The notes: a model not told the origin generated them from the letters alone. A stretch of DNA of 20,000 nucleotides from Symbiodinium natans (GCA_905221605.1 CAJNDS010000186.1:1-20000), one strand, 5' to 3'. Positions 9,961-16,703 are shown, counted from the stretch's first letter. Made by a program: numbers and translations.

Positions 9961-10286
9961 TCGCACAATCCTTTTATAACCGTTGAATGCACAACCCTAG
10001 ACCATGAGCCCAAAAGCCATAAAATGTCACCTACTTTCTAGTAGCAATATGCATAATATAAAACGCAAGTACTCATTTGATAACTGTTAGTACTGTTGAA
10101 GTAAAACCCAAAGCAAGTCATCACATTATACCTAAAGGTCCATGGCACATATATATATACAATATGCCCTAAGCATGAAGCCCCAAACAGAAGCGCCCAA
10201 CCCCTCCTCCCTCCCCAACAACCCTGGAACACCTGAGCACCAAGCCCCAAACCTCAAAGAAGCCCCTCTCAATTTGTTCCCGGAAC

Positions 10287-10372
10287 CCTGCAATAACCAT
10301 CCTTGAGCACCATACTGATTTAGAGCACCATCTGCATGTCTTGAAATTGGTACTCCCCCAAAAGTCGAAGAC
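10287..10372 (-). CDS. Exon-like island, minus strand (SSTFGGVPIS...)
   Basis: On the minus strand an acceptor ending gctttag|G is followed by an open frame reading SSTFGGVPISRHADG..., containing NQYGAQGWLLQ, up to a possible donor (gcagg|gttccg). The frame stays open well beyond these limits (10132-10482), but the outer parts read as low-complexity. Family unknown. The island could instead be chance, since the only support is composition and plausible splice sites. It lies in an otherwise gene-free stretch, 9961-10490, with only short AT-rich patches. Confidence 0.25.
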
Positions 10373-10490
10373 CTAAAGCAATACGGAACATTTGCTAGAC
10401 CCCAAGCCCTCAACGCTAAACCCAATGCCCTATTGGAGAGGAGTTGACTTCCATGCTCTGTCGAGGTACTGCTACCCGACACCCTACACG

Positions 10491-10848
10491 CAGAACGGCT
10501 CGGGGTCTCAGGGGTTCAGGGGTCTCAGGGGGTTCTCAGGGTCTAGGCTTTAGGCGGTTCAGGGCTTAGGTTCTTTTGAGGGTTTTGATGGGGTGGTAGA
10601 GGGCTCGGGTTAGGGTTCAGGGTTTGGGGGGTTTTGGGTTCAGTCTTCAAGGTTTGGGGGTTGTTTGGGGGGGCGAAGCCGCTCACGCAAAACCCGGGGG
10701 CTGAACCGAACCAAGCCAACACTTGGACCTTCGCTTGCTTGCAGCCGCAAGCCCTAGATGGACTTCCTCTTAGGGCTTAGGGCTCAGAGTTTAGGGGTTA
10801 GGGTTTAGGGGTAAGGGGTTCGGGTTAAGGGGTTTGGGTAGTAGGCAG
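10491..10848 (+). repeat. Degenerate TTTAGGG-type tract
   Basis: The G-rich strand is + here, with scattered TTTAGGG, TTCAGGG and GGGTTTGGG variants among unique bits (for example 10670-10770). Nothing protein-like was found. Confidence 0.8.
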
Positions 10849-10889
10849 GCCAGGGAGATGGATGCCATCGTCAGACACGGGGAGATAAG
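10849..10889 (+). CDS. Exon-like mini-island with strong donor
   Basis: The acceptor ggcag|GC and the donor ataag|gtatgg both fit consensus, giving a 41-nt candidate exon. With the phase used by the cysteine islands (first two bases complete a codon) it reads QGDGCHRQTRGDK. In another frame it reads AREMDAIVRHGEI. I cannot choose between them. Confidence 0.25.
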
Positions 10890-10975
10890 GTATGGAATCC
10901 CGATAAACTAGGGTAGAAAGATCGCCTACATGGGGCTTGCTCGAAAAGTCCCCCAGACCTCCCTACAGGCCCTAA

Positions 10976-11236
10976 ACCCTAAGCATTGTTGGTGGTGTTG
11001 CAAAGAGCTACTTTCCTAGACAACCTATTGACCAAAGTAAAGGACTGTCTACCTGCGGGGGTTGCGCTGTTAAAGGTCCGTGTCAAAGGGATGGACAAGG
11101 GGAGAAGAGTTCCTCAAAAGGGGACTCTTATTGGGGGATAATCATGGGGGGTCCTTGGGATGTTCCCCGTTATACTAACAGTATGTGGATTATAGTACCC
11201 CCTATTGTAATCCCGATTCATAAAGGACTGTTAGTA
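10976..11236 (+). CDS. Open frame with CGGC...C motif, no start codon
   Basis: An 87-codon stretch is open from just after a telomeric TAA to the TAA at 11237. It reads SIVGGVAKSYFPRQPIDQ..., then STCGGCAVKGPC, then GDSYWG. The C-x2-C-x6-C spacing is protein-like. The C-terminal third coincides with the inverted-repeat element at 11157-11252, so only 10982-11156 may be a genuine exon. It lacks an early ATG. Function unknown. Confidence 0.3.
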
Positions 11237-11252
11237 TAAGGGGGAACATCCC
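11157..11252. mobile_element. 96-bp element with 26-bp terminal inverted repeats
   Basis: Left arm 11157-11182 (gggatgttccccgttatact...) and right arm 11227-11252 are reverse complements over 26 bp with one mismatch. Inside, ggattatag and ttgtaatcc form a weaker inner stem. Size and structure fit a short MITE or a hairpin element. No clear target-site duplication can be read, because telomere-like sequence flanks the right side. Confidence 0.65.
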
Positions 11253-11258
11253 TAAACC

Positions 11259-11364
11259 TTAAACCCTACACCCTACACCCTGAACCCTGAACCCTGAACC
11301 CTGAACCCTGAACCTGAACCCTAAACCCTAAACCCTAAACCCTAAACCCTAATCCCTTAACCCC
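11259..11364 (-). repeat. CCCTAAA/CCCTGAA interstitial telomeric array
   Basis: About five CCCTGAA-type units (TTCAGGG on the other strand) run into about five CCCTAAA units. The mix of T and C at the third position resembles the TT(T/C)AGGG telomeres known from apicomplexans. Confidence 0.95.
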
Positions 11365-11375
11365 ATCCCAAGGGG

Positions 11376-11473
11376 GGGGCGTCCTTGTTCTGAATCTATG
11401 GCTGTCCCTTGAACCCGGTCTCCGATGCTCGTCTTTTGGGTGTGGGGGGCTTTTTTCGCAACCTTAAGCCCTG
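11376..11473. other. Unique island, coding status unclear
   Basis: About 90 bp of non-telomeric sequence lies between two CCCTAAA arrays. Two + frames are open and contain Cys (for example IYGCPLNPVSDARLLGVGG), but neither has a convincing acceptor and donor, so no exon is called. Confidence 0.4.
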
Positions 11474-11479
11474 AACCCT

Positions 11480-11568
11480 GAGACCTCAACCCTAAACCCT
11501 AAACCCTAAACCCTAAACCCTAAACCCTAAACCCTAAACCCTAAACCCTAAACCCTAAACCCTAAATC
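11480..11568 (-). repeat. CCCTAAA array, about 11 units
   Basis: Perfect CCCTAAA heptamers, with one CTCAACC-like edge unit at the left and a variant (aaatcct) at the right. Confidence 0.97.
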
Positions 11569-11629
11569 CTCAGCCCAGAGCCTTAAACTGAAGCTCGAAG
11601 TCGTTGCCCATGCTTACCGTCCTGCCGAG

Positions 11630-11722
11630 GCACGGTCGACTGGACCAACTACGACTACAAGAACGCAACTTGTGCCAGCTGGGACGAAGGCTTGCAAGGG
11701 TGGGGGTGTCGGAGGGTTTTGG
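11630..11722 (+). CDS. Cys-module exon-like island (TVDWTNYDYKNATC)
   Basis: After the acceptor ccgag|GC, the frame reads TVDWTNYDYKNATCASWDEG. The NAT triplet is an N-glycosylation sequon, consistent with a secreted domain. The right limit is uncertain: a GC donor after 11689 (gaag|gcttgc) keeps phase 1-1, while a GT donor after 11722 (ttgg|gtacct) also keeps phase 1. The track frame 11604-11816 is different and less protein-like here. A second short stretch (SPECDFFRTWALGE, about 11776-11814) could be another exon. Confidence 0.45.
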
Positions 11723-11849
11723 GTACCTAAACCCTAGGGTCAACTTGGAGTCTGAAGTGGTCCGCCCTCTGAGCCCTGAGTGCGACTTCTTCCGGACATG
11801 GGCACTTGGAGAGTAGCACGTCCCGATTGCTAAGCGCCCTTCATGTGGG

Positions 11850-12046
11850 GTGGTTTCGGGTTAGGGTTTCGGGTTTAGGGTTTCGGCTTTAGGGTTTAGG
11901 GTTTAGAGTTTAGAGTTTCGGCCTGGTAGGAGCCACGGTTTCGGTGACGGGTGGCGGGGGGGGGGGGGGTTGCTATCGCTTCACTTCTTCGGCTTCAAAG
12001 GGGGTCCTGTAGGGTTTAGGCTTTAGGATTTAGGGTTTAGGGTTAC
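11850..12046 (+). repeat. TTTAGGG tracts with a G14 run
   Basis: TTTAGGG and TTTCGGG variants (11855-11930) and more TTTAGGG (12008-12043) flank a run of 14 G at 11956-11969. The tract then flips to CCCTAAA at about 12046, a G-strand to C-strand junction. Confidence 0.9.
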
Positions 12047-12087
12047 CCCAAGCCCTATACCCTAAACCCGAAATCCTTGAAAAAGAG

Positions 12088-12138
12088 GCTGCCCCTGCAA
12101 CGACCAGTGGGAGCTCGAGTGCGAGAGCCCTGCCCTCG
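12088..12138 (+). CDS. Cys-module exon-like island (GCPCNDQWELEC)
   Basis: The acceptor aagag|GC is followed by CPCNDQWELECESPAL and a donor ctcg|gtagtg. The island is 51 nt, phase 1-1, a multiple of three, so it could be included or skipped without changing frame. GCPCN recurs at 16583-16597, which supports a shared domain family. Confidence 0.5.
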
Positions 12139-12179
12139 GTAGTGTCAGGAAATTCTCGAGTCGATGGTTCAGGATTCAC

Positions 12180-12312
12180 TTGGCCCTGAACCCTAACCCT
12201 CAGCCCTAAACGCTAAACCCTAAACTTGAGGGACGCAGGGTTTAAGTTGAGGCTTGAAACATGAGGGTTTAGGGTTTACGGTGCGGTTTAGTGTTTAGGG
12301 GTTTGCGCTCGG
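12180..12312. repeat. Short telomeric tracts with orientation flip
   Basis: CCCTAAA-type units (12185-12225) are followed by TTTAGGG-type units (12262-12302). Confidence 0.8.
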
Positions 12313-12323
12313 TCCCTTGCCAG

Positions 12324-12409
12324 AGAGACCAGTACCTACTTAAGACATATTTGCCTCAGTTGATAACCATGCTACTCCTGGGACCTAGCGGAGGCTCTTT
12401 TTCACTAAG
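12324..12409 (+). CDS. Exon-like island with strong splice sites (RDQYLLKTY...)
   Basis: The acceptor cttgccag|AGAGAC and the donor actaag|gtaccc are both good. The frame AGA GAC CAG reads RDQYLLKTYLPQLITMLLLG, then PSGGSFSL. It is hydrophobic in the middle, so a membrane segment or core helix is possible, and it has no Cys. It may belong to a different gene than the Cys modules. Confidence 0.4.
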
Positions 12410-12457
12410 GTACCCTCTGCATTTGGCTACTCTTGCGTCTTGGTAGGGTTTGGGCAG

Positions 12458-12531
12458 TCCCACTGTTCAACGACAGTTCCTCCTCTGAAAAATCCCCAGA
12501 TTCATCACATCAGAGCAACTAGCAACAGCTG
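12458..12531 (+). CDS. Weak exon-like island (SHCSTTVPPLKNPQ)
   Basis: A telomere-derived acceptor (tttgggcag|TCC) precedes an open frame SHCSTTVPPLKNPQIHHIRA that ends at a TGA. No clear donor is seen. It is listed only as a candidate. Confidence 0.2.
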
Positions 12532-12589
12532 ACCGAGGGGGGATGCCAGGGCTGCGAAGAGGGCTGGGGGCTTAGGCTTTCCCTTTCGC

Positions 12590-12910
12590 TCCCAAACCCT
12601 AAAAACTAAACCCTAAACCCTACACTGTAAAAGCCCGAAAGCCCTGAAGAAACCTGGGAAGAAGAACCTTGGAATTGGAGGCCCAACATCCACAGTGGGG
12701 GATCAGTTTTTGGGGGCATGGGGGTCGCAACCCTCCTCCTGGCCCCCAAACCCTTCAGCCCCGCCCAAAACCCTGAACCTGAGATCCTCCTGAAACCCCA
12801 GACCTGAGACCCTAAACCGGACCAACACCCTAAACCCTAAACCCTAAACCCTAAACCCTAGACCCTAGACCCTAAACCCTAAACCCTAAACCCTAAACCC
12901 TAAACCCTGG
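12590..12910 (-). repeat. CCCTAAA tracts around a unique stretch
   Basis: Telomeric units occur at 12594-12626 and densely at 12828-12909. Between them (12640-12730) a short frame reads EETWEEEPWNWRPNIHS without convincing splice sites. Confidence 0.85.
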
Positions 12911-12913
12911 CAG

Positions 12914-13001
12914 GTTGGGGCTCGAAGTATTGCACGCCCAAGACCGAGGGTTGCGACTTGGCTCGGGGATCCCAAATTCGTCTAAGGCAGCTTGATGGAG
13001 G
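12914..13001 (+). CDS. Cys-module exon-like island (WGSKYCTPKTEGC)
   Basis: The acceptor ctggcag|GT lies directly at the end of a CCCTAAA array. The frame reads WGSKYCTPKTEGCDLARGSQ and continues to QLDGG. The YC-x-P-x3-GC spacing matches FCAPMATGC at 16562. Possible donors are gagg|gttgcg (after 12949) or gagg|gttgat (after 13001), the latter at the start of a TTTAGGG array. Confidence 0.45.
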
Positions 13002-13011
13002 GTTGATTAGG

Positions 13012-13250
13012 GTCTAGGGTTTAGGGTTTAGGGTTTAGGGTTTAGGGGTTTAGGGGTTTAGGGGTTTAGGGTTTAGGGTTTAGGGGTTTAGGGGTTTAGG
13101 GGTTTAGGCGGTTTAGGGGTTTAGGGGTTTAGGGGTTTAGGGGTTTAGGGGTTTAGGGGGGTTTAGGGGTTTAGGGGGTTTAGGGGGTTTAGGCGGTTTA
13201 GGCGGTTTAGGGTTTAGGGTTTTGGGGGTTTGGGGGTTTGGGCTTTGGTT
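13012..13250 (+). repeat. TTTAGGG array with 8- and 9-mer variants
   Basis: The array starts as TTTAGGG, then shifts to TTTAGGGG, TTTAGGGGG and TTTAGGCGG units (about 13040-13210), and ends in GGGGTTTGGG variants. Such G-rich repeats are strong G-quadruplex candidates. The extra-G unit is confined to this array. Confidence 0.95.
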
Positions 13251-13357
13251 TGGGGTGTTGTGTAGGGCTGTAGGGTTTAGGAGCTTGGAGGTTTTGGTGC
13301 GGGGCGGAGGACTGGGGGTTTCAGACTTCGGGGTGTTTAGGGGGGGGGAGAGAGGGT
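13251..13357. other. G-rich unique stretch without a gene
   Basis: Degenerate G-rich sequence lies between two TTTAGGG arrays, with a run of nine G near 13341. Neither strand reads as protein. Confidence 0.6.
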
Positions 13358-13620
13358 TCAGGGTTTAGGGTTCAGGGTTCAGGGTTCAGGGTTTAGGGTT
13401 TAGGGTTTAGGATTTAGGGTTTAGGGTTTAGGGTTTAGGGTTCAGGGTGCATCTCCAGGCTCGTCAGTCCCTTGTTTTCCTTTTTTTTTGAACTTTTGTT
13501 CAGGGTTTTTGGGCAATTCTGCCATATTGGGTTTAAGAGACTCGGGGTTTAGGGTTGAGGGTTTAGGGTTTAGGGTATAGGGTTTAGGGTTTAGGGTTTA
13601 GGGTTTAGGGTTTAGGAGCC
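13358..13620 (+). repeat. TTTAGGG/TTCAGGG arrays
   Basis: Alternating TTCAGGG and TTTAGGG units occur at 13358-13447, and TTTAGGG at 13545-13617. Between them is a T-rich island (13450-13535) that I cannot read as coding. Confidence 0.9.
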
Positions 13621-13671
13621 TTCCTCAGAGGGGGGGGTGGGGACTCTAGGGCTTCGTGCTCTCTGTTTTAG

Positions 13672-13757
13672 GCTACGATCCCTTCGACGTCGACTGCGGG
13701 TATGGGCAGCAGAAGTGCCAGGAGTCGCCCCCGAATCCCTCAAACACCGAAAGCCCC
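13672..13757 (+). CDS. Cys-module exon-like island (YDPFDVDCGYGQQKC)
   Basis: The acceptor ctctgttttag|GC has a pyrimidine tract. The frame reads YDPFDVDCGYGQQKCQESPP and hits a TAA inside the next CCCTAAA array at 13758, so a splice must occur earlier. Candidates are tgcgg|gtatgg after 13699, or a non-canonical GA donor after 13721. The C-G-x-x-Q-x-C spacing resembles the CGNNEQ region at 19079. Confidence 0.45.
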
Positions 13758-13890
13758 TAAACCCTAAACCCTAAACCCTAAACCCTAAACCCTAAACCCT
13801 AAACCCTAAACCCTAAACCCTGTACCCTGATAGGGTTTAGGGTTTAGGGTTTAGGGTTCAGGGTTCAGGGTTCAGGGTTCATGGTTTAGG
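13757..13890. repeat. Back-to-back inverted telomeric arrays
   Basis: About nine CCCTAAA units (13757-13819) are followed within about 12 bp by TTTAGGG and TTCAGGG units (13831-13890). The two arms are complementary and could fold into a long hairpin. Confidence 0.95.
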
Positions 13891-14110
13891 TTTCATTTTT
13901 TCCCGGGTTCAGGGTTCGGGGTTTTGGTCTTGCTTTGGCTTCCTTGAGCCCTCGCAGCCCTGGTTTGTGGGATTTGGGCCCCCTGTAGGCCCGAAGATTT
14001 CCAAACCCGAAACCCTGAACCCAAACCTTGGCCTTGCCCTAAACCAAAAACCCTAAACCCTAAACCCAAAACCCACAACCCAAACCCTAAACCCTAAACC
14101 CTAGACCCTA
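13891..14110 (-). repeat. Degenerate telomeric-like tract
   Basis: C-strand variants (CCCAAAA, CCCGAAA, CCCTGAA) and CCCTAAA are mixed with a unique patch at 13910-13990. The minus frame 13893-14078 is a translation of these repeats (GLGFRV-type), not a gene. Confidence 0.8.
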
Positions 14111-14117
14111 AACTCAC

Positions 14118-14162
14118 CTTATAGCCCATCCGCCCTGTAAGCTGCAAACATGATATGCCCCC
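14118..14162 (-). CDS. Exon-like island, minus strand, perfect GTGAGT donor
   Basis: On the minus strand, ttaggttttcag|GGGGGC starts a 45-nt stretch that ends ctataag|gtgagt, the best donor in the window. Frames open through it are GGISCLQLTGRMGYK (phase 0-0) and GAYHVCSLQGGWAI. The donor is followed at once by TTTAGGG-type sequence, so the putative intron is again telomeric. It may show a second gene on the opposite strand. Confidence 0.4.
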
Positions 14163-14370
14163 CTGAAAACCTAATAAGCAAGCCCTCTCCGAACTGTACA
14201 CCCTGCAGGCCCTATAAGCGCCTCAATCCCAAGCAGCCCTGCGCCCTACAACCCTAAACCCTAAACCCTAAATCCTAAACCCTAAACCCTAAACCCTAAA
14301 CCCCTAAACCCTAAACCCTAAGCCCCTACACCCCTAATTCAACCCCTTAGCCCTAGGCCCCCAAACCCTG
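14163..14370 (-). repeat. CCCTAAA arrays and degenerate neighbours
   Basis: Telomeric heptamers, including CCCCTAAA variants, occupy about 14248-14345. The left part (14163-14245) is a degenerate C-rich sequence without a readable gene. Confidence 0.85.
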
Positions 14371-14374
14371 GCAG

Positions 14375-14456
14375 TGCCTCGTGCCAGGATGAGTTCAGCG
14401 CCTACTGCTGGGAGACGTCCTGGGGCCCATGCCCTCTCTACTGCACCAGCCCGGGG
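14375..14456 (+). CDS. Cys-module exon-like island (YCWETSWGPCPLYC)
   Basis: The frame reads ASCQDEFSAYCWETSWGPCP and then LYCTSPG. Acceptors are possible at ggcag|T (14375) or gtgccag|GAT (14388). GPCPLYC matches SPCPVVC at 19061-19081, and DEFSAYC matches KDYQQFC at 16547-16567. No GT donor is evident before the telomeric repeats, and a GC donor (cggg|gccc) is speculative. Of all the islands this has the densest cysteines. Confidence 0.5.
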
Positions 14457-14740
14457 CCCCAAAGAAATCCAAGAGAGCACCCGGGCACCCTAAACCCTAA
14501 ACCCTGAACCCGAAGATCTAAACCCTTAAGCCTAGAAACCCTAAGCCCTAACCCCGAACCCCTAACCCCAAACCCGCTCCCCCCCCCCCCCCCTTTTTTT
14601 GAGCCCTTTTCGCCTAGACCTCCAGGCCCGAAGCACCTTAAAACTCTGAACTCCCCCCTCGACTTTAGGGAAGTGCCAGGCGGGTTCGCCCAAAACCCCC
14701 AACCCTAAACCCTAAACCCTAAACCCCAAACCCTGCGAAC
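14457..14740 (-). repeat. Degenerate CCCTAAA tract with a C15 run
   Basis: Telomeric variants occur around 14487-14570 and 14700-14735. A run of 15 C (14579-14593) is followed by seven T. A unique patch at 14600-14690 shows no convincing coding frame. Confidence 0.8.
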
Positions 14741-14790
14741 CGACCCCCAAAGATATCTACTAAAGCAAATGAACACAATACATGTCGATA

Positions 14791-14792
<2 letters not shown>

Positions 14793-14862
<70 letters not shown>

Positions 14863-14976
14863 GTATGTATATACATGTAGTATACATATACATATATATA
14901 TATAACAATAAATACATACACATTTTTATGTATAGACATATATATATATATATATATATGCACACACACACACACA
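14793..14976. repeat. Compound microsatellite (GT)n-(TA)n-(CA)8
   Basis: About 36 GT units (14793-14864) are followed by AT-rich ATGTAT/TATATA sequence, a (TA) run (about 14938-14959) and eight CA units (14961-14976). GT and CA on the same strand are complementary, giving potential for a hairpin as well as Z-DNA. The open frames over it are repeat translations. Confidence 0.97.
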
Positions 14977-15041
14977 TGGGTTCTTCTTCGCCACTAAGGA
15001 CCCCAAACCCTGAACCCTAAACCACCCGGCCCGCTGCCCAG

Positions 15042-15088
15042 GCAACGAGACGCACTGCTCTGCGTACGGCTACGACGAGCAGCTTGCT
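15042..15088 (+). CDS. Cys-module exon-like island (GNETHCSAYGYDEQ)
   Basis: The acceptor gctgcccag|GC is followed by NETHCSAYGYDEQLA and then TGA at 15089. If read through the acceptor it is RCPGNETHC. NET is an N-glycosylation sequon. The C-x-GN-E pattern parallels CGNNEQ at 19079-19096. The donor is unclear: tctgc|gtacgg after 15063 is one option, and gaaagag|gtttag after 15096 would leave the TGA inside. Confidence 0.4.
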
Positions 15089-15096
15089 TGAAAGAG

Positions 15097-15310
15097 GTTT
15101 AGGGTTGAGGGTTTAGGGGTTTAGGGTTTAGGGTTCAGGGCTTAGGGCCTCTGCATCCTGAGATCTTCAGCCCCCGAGCTCTTGGGGTTCTGGACATCAT
15201 GCCGGGGCACATGGATACCCTGAACCCTAAACCCTAAACCCTGAACCCTGAACCCTAAACCCGAAACCCTAAACCCTAAACCCCAAACCCTAAACCATAA
15301 ACGCGAATAC
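15097..15310. repeat. TTTAGGG tract followed by CCCTAAA tract
   Basis: TTTAGGG units lie at 15097-15147, unique sequence at 15150-15215, then CCCTAAA/CCCTGAA units at 15220-15300. The orientation flips across the unique patch. Confidence 0.85.
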
Positions 15311-15414
15311 CTTGAGGTCCAAGAGCAAAACCATAATGCCATACCAATGTTGCCAAGAGACGGTTCGTCGAAGGGAAGAAGGGGTGTACAGCCGCAGCTT
15401 TTGACCCCCAAGCC
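15311..15414 (-). CDS. Exon-like island, minus strand (GLGVKSCGCTPLLPFDEP)
   Basis: On the minus strand, after tagag|GGC, the frame reads GLGVKSCGCTPLLPFDEPSL, then GNIGMALWFCSWTS, and ends at a strong donor cctcaag|gtattc. It contains a CGC pair and an aromatic-rich segment. The plus strand also has an open frame with Cys here (KKGCTAAAFDPQALYP), so the strand is not certain. The minus donor is the better splice signal. Confidence 0.35.
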
Positions 15415-15864
15415 CTCTACCCAAGCCATGAGGGTGAAAGCCTGCCTGAGCCCGTGAAAATCCGTGGTGTAGGGGTAGACCCTACACCCTAAACCCTAAT
15501 GTGACTTGAGGGGGTGATAGGTAGCCATGTAGCCATAAGTAGGTGCTGCGGTAGCATATCGTTGTGGTCCTCACCTCCCCCCCCCCCCCCCCCGATTATG
15601 CACGTATGCATCACCCTGCTTCTGACTACCCAAACCCTAACCCCTAAACCCTAAACGCTGCCCATGAAACACCCGCCCCTCCCGGCACTCTAAGCCAAGA
15701 CTCAACTCTCCCGGATAGACTTTTCCCAGATTGCGAACCCCCCTTCCCCCTCTCCCCAACTCCTAAGCCCTGAGCCCTCAACCCTCCACACAAAAAAACA
15801 ACCCTAAGCCCTAGCCCTAAACCCTAGCCCTAAACCCTAGCCCTAAACCCTAAACCCCCCCCGC
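15415..15864. repeat. Mixed unique and CCCTAAA-like sequence with a C17 run
   Basis: A run of 17 C (15577-15593), short telomeric groups (15485-15500, 15630-15655, 15795-15860 with CCCTAGC variants) and C-rich unique sequence. No gene was found. A match to part of a spliced leader near 15530 was rejected. Confidence 0.7.
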
Positions 15865-16016
15865 CCCAAGCCCAGGTTCGGGAATCAGAACTATTCCGCC
15901 GCAGACTGAGAACTTGCTGGTTCGTATCTAGGAAACCCCCCTGGACTACTTCATGTTCTTCCCTTCTTGGGCTGAAGAGGATCGCAAACCTCGGTGGGCC
16001 TTGGGCCTTCTTGGGT

Positions 16017-16326
16017 TTAAGAGGATCGTGTTTGGGAATCTTTGTTGAAGAGGGTTTTCTTCAGGGCGAATGTGCCTAGGGTTTCGTAGACAGCGTCGTG
16101 CAGAGTGCGGATCCCAGCCGCCCAACCGACAAAATATTCCGTTCCTCGGGCTACACAAGCGGCACCGGCGGCACCGTGGTCGCATGAAATAGCGAGGTAT
16201 TTGTAAACATCGTTTTGTTGGCCTATGCATTTGCTTTTGTAGTGGCTTTTGCTTCTTCAACCACCGCTCTGTTGGCATGTCCGGCACTCTTGCATCAAGG
16301 TATTCTTCCGCACGCACCGCCGTCAT
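16017..16326 (-). CDS. Minus-strand gene fragment (AAGIRTLHDAVYETLGTF)
   Basis: The clearest minus-strand coding signal. From about 16222 (catag|GC) down to the TAA at 16017-16019 the frame reads QQNDVYKYLAISCDHGAAGA, then ACVARGTEYFVGWAAG and IRTLHDAVYETLGTFALKKT, ending in KDSQTRSS. This looks like a compact globular C-terminus. Upstream, another frame from an ATG at 16324-16326 reads MTAVRAEEYLDARVPDMPTE and RWLKKQKPLQK, also protein-like. Joining the two needs a one-base shift or a short intron near 16225-16250. The single open frame 15946-16326 reads well only in its first third. Family not recognised. It could be a decayed gene, since it lies between telomere-rich tracts without obvious partner exons. 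Confidence 0.45.
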
Positions 16327-16549
16327 GAAATTCCGTGGTGTCTTATACTACAATCACCGAGCTTTTCTTTAGTGTGTATCGTGGGCCAGCTTTGTCTCGT
16401 AACTTGGTGTAGATCATTTTCCGGGCTATCCTTGCATGGCATCCACCCTTCAAACAACGCCAATGTTAATCGTGCACTTTCCCGAAACCATGAACCCTGA
16501 ACCCAACCCCACGCCGTGATCTTTATCGTACTGGTACGTGTCATGCAAG

Positions 16550-16650
16550 GACTACCAGCAGTTCTGCGCTCCTATGGCCACTGGCTGCCCCTGCAACACT
16601 CAGCCCCCTGGCCAAAGTTGTGGCCCACAAGTGGTTCAGAGTTCGCTGGC
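16550..16650 (+). CDS. Cys-module exon-like island (FCAPMATGCPCNTQPPG)
   Basis: The acceptor atgcaag|GAC is followed by DYQQFCAPMATGCPCNTQPP and GQSCGPQVVQSS. If the frame is read upstream it begins SCKDYQQFC. The order C-x-D-[YF]-x3-[FY]-C...GCPCN recurs in other islands (14375, 12088, 12914). A GT donor is possible after 16650 (ctggc|gtctcg). A plus-strand ORF of 16516-16710 is in another frame and less convincing. Confidence 0.5.
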
Positions 16651-16659
16651 GTCTCGGGG

Positions 16660-16703
16660 GTTTGGGGTTTAGGGCTTAGGGTTGTTCAGGTCTTGGTGTT
16701 TAG
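16660..16703 (+). repeat. Short TTTAGGG tract
   Basis: GGGTTTAGGG-type variants end in tgtttag, which serves as the acceptor of the next island. Confidence 0.8.

Noticed and set aside
11604-11816. ATG-initiated 70-codon + frame
   Set aside because: Over 11630-11700 a different frame reads as the cysteine module with fitting splice phase. This frame is probably a shadow, although its last 14 codons could be an exon.
13893-14078. Minus frame MWVLGLGFRVFGLG..., and similar GLGFRV frames at 15142 and 17315
   Set aside because: They are translations of degenerate telomeric repeats. Only the non-telomeric N-terminal part of the 15142-15429 frame was kept as an exon candidate.
14705-15020. Open frames of alternating CV/HT/YI on both strands
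   Set aside because: They are translations of the (GT)n/(TA)n/(CA)n microsatellite.
15528-15546. gtagccatgtagccataag resembles part of a spliced leader
   Set aside because: It is a short imperfect tandem of tagccat, without the rest of the leader or a donor site.
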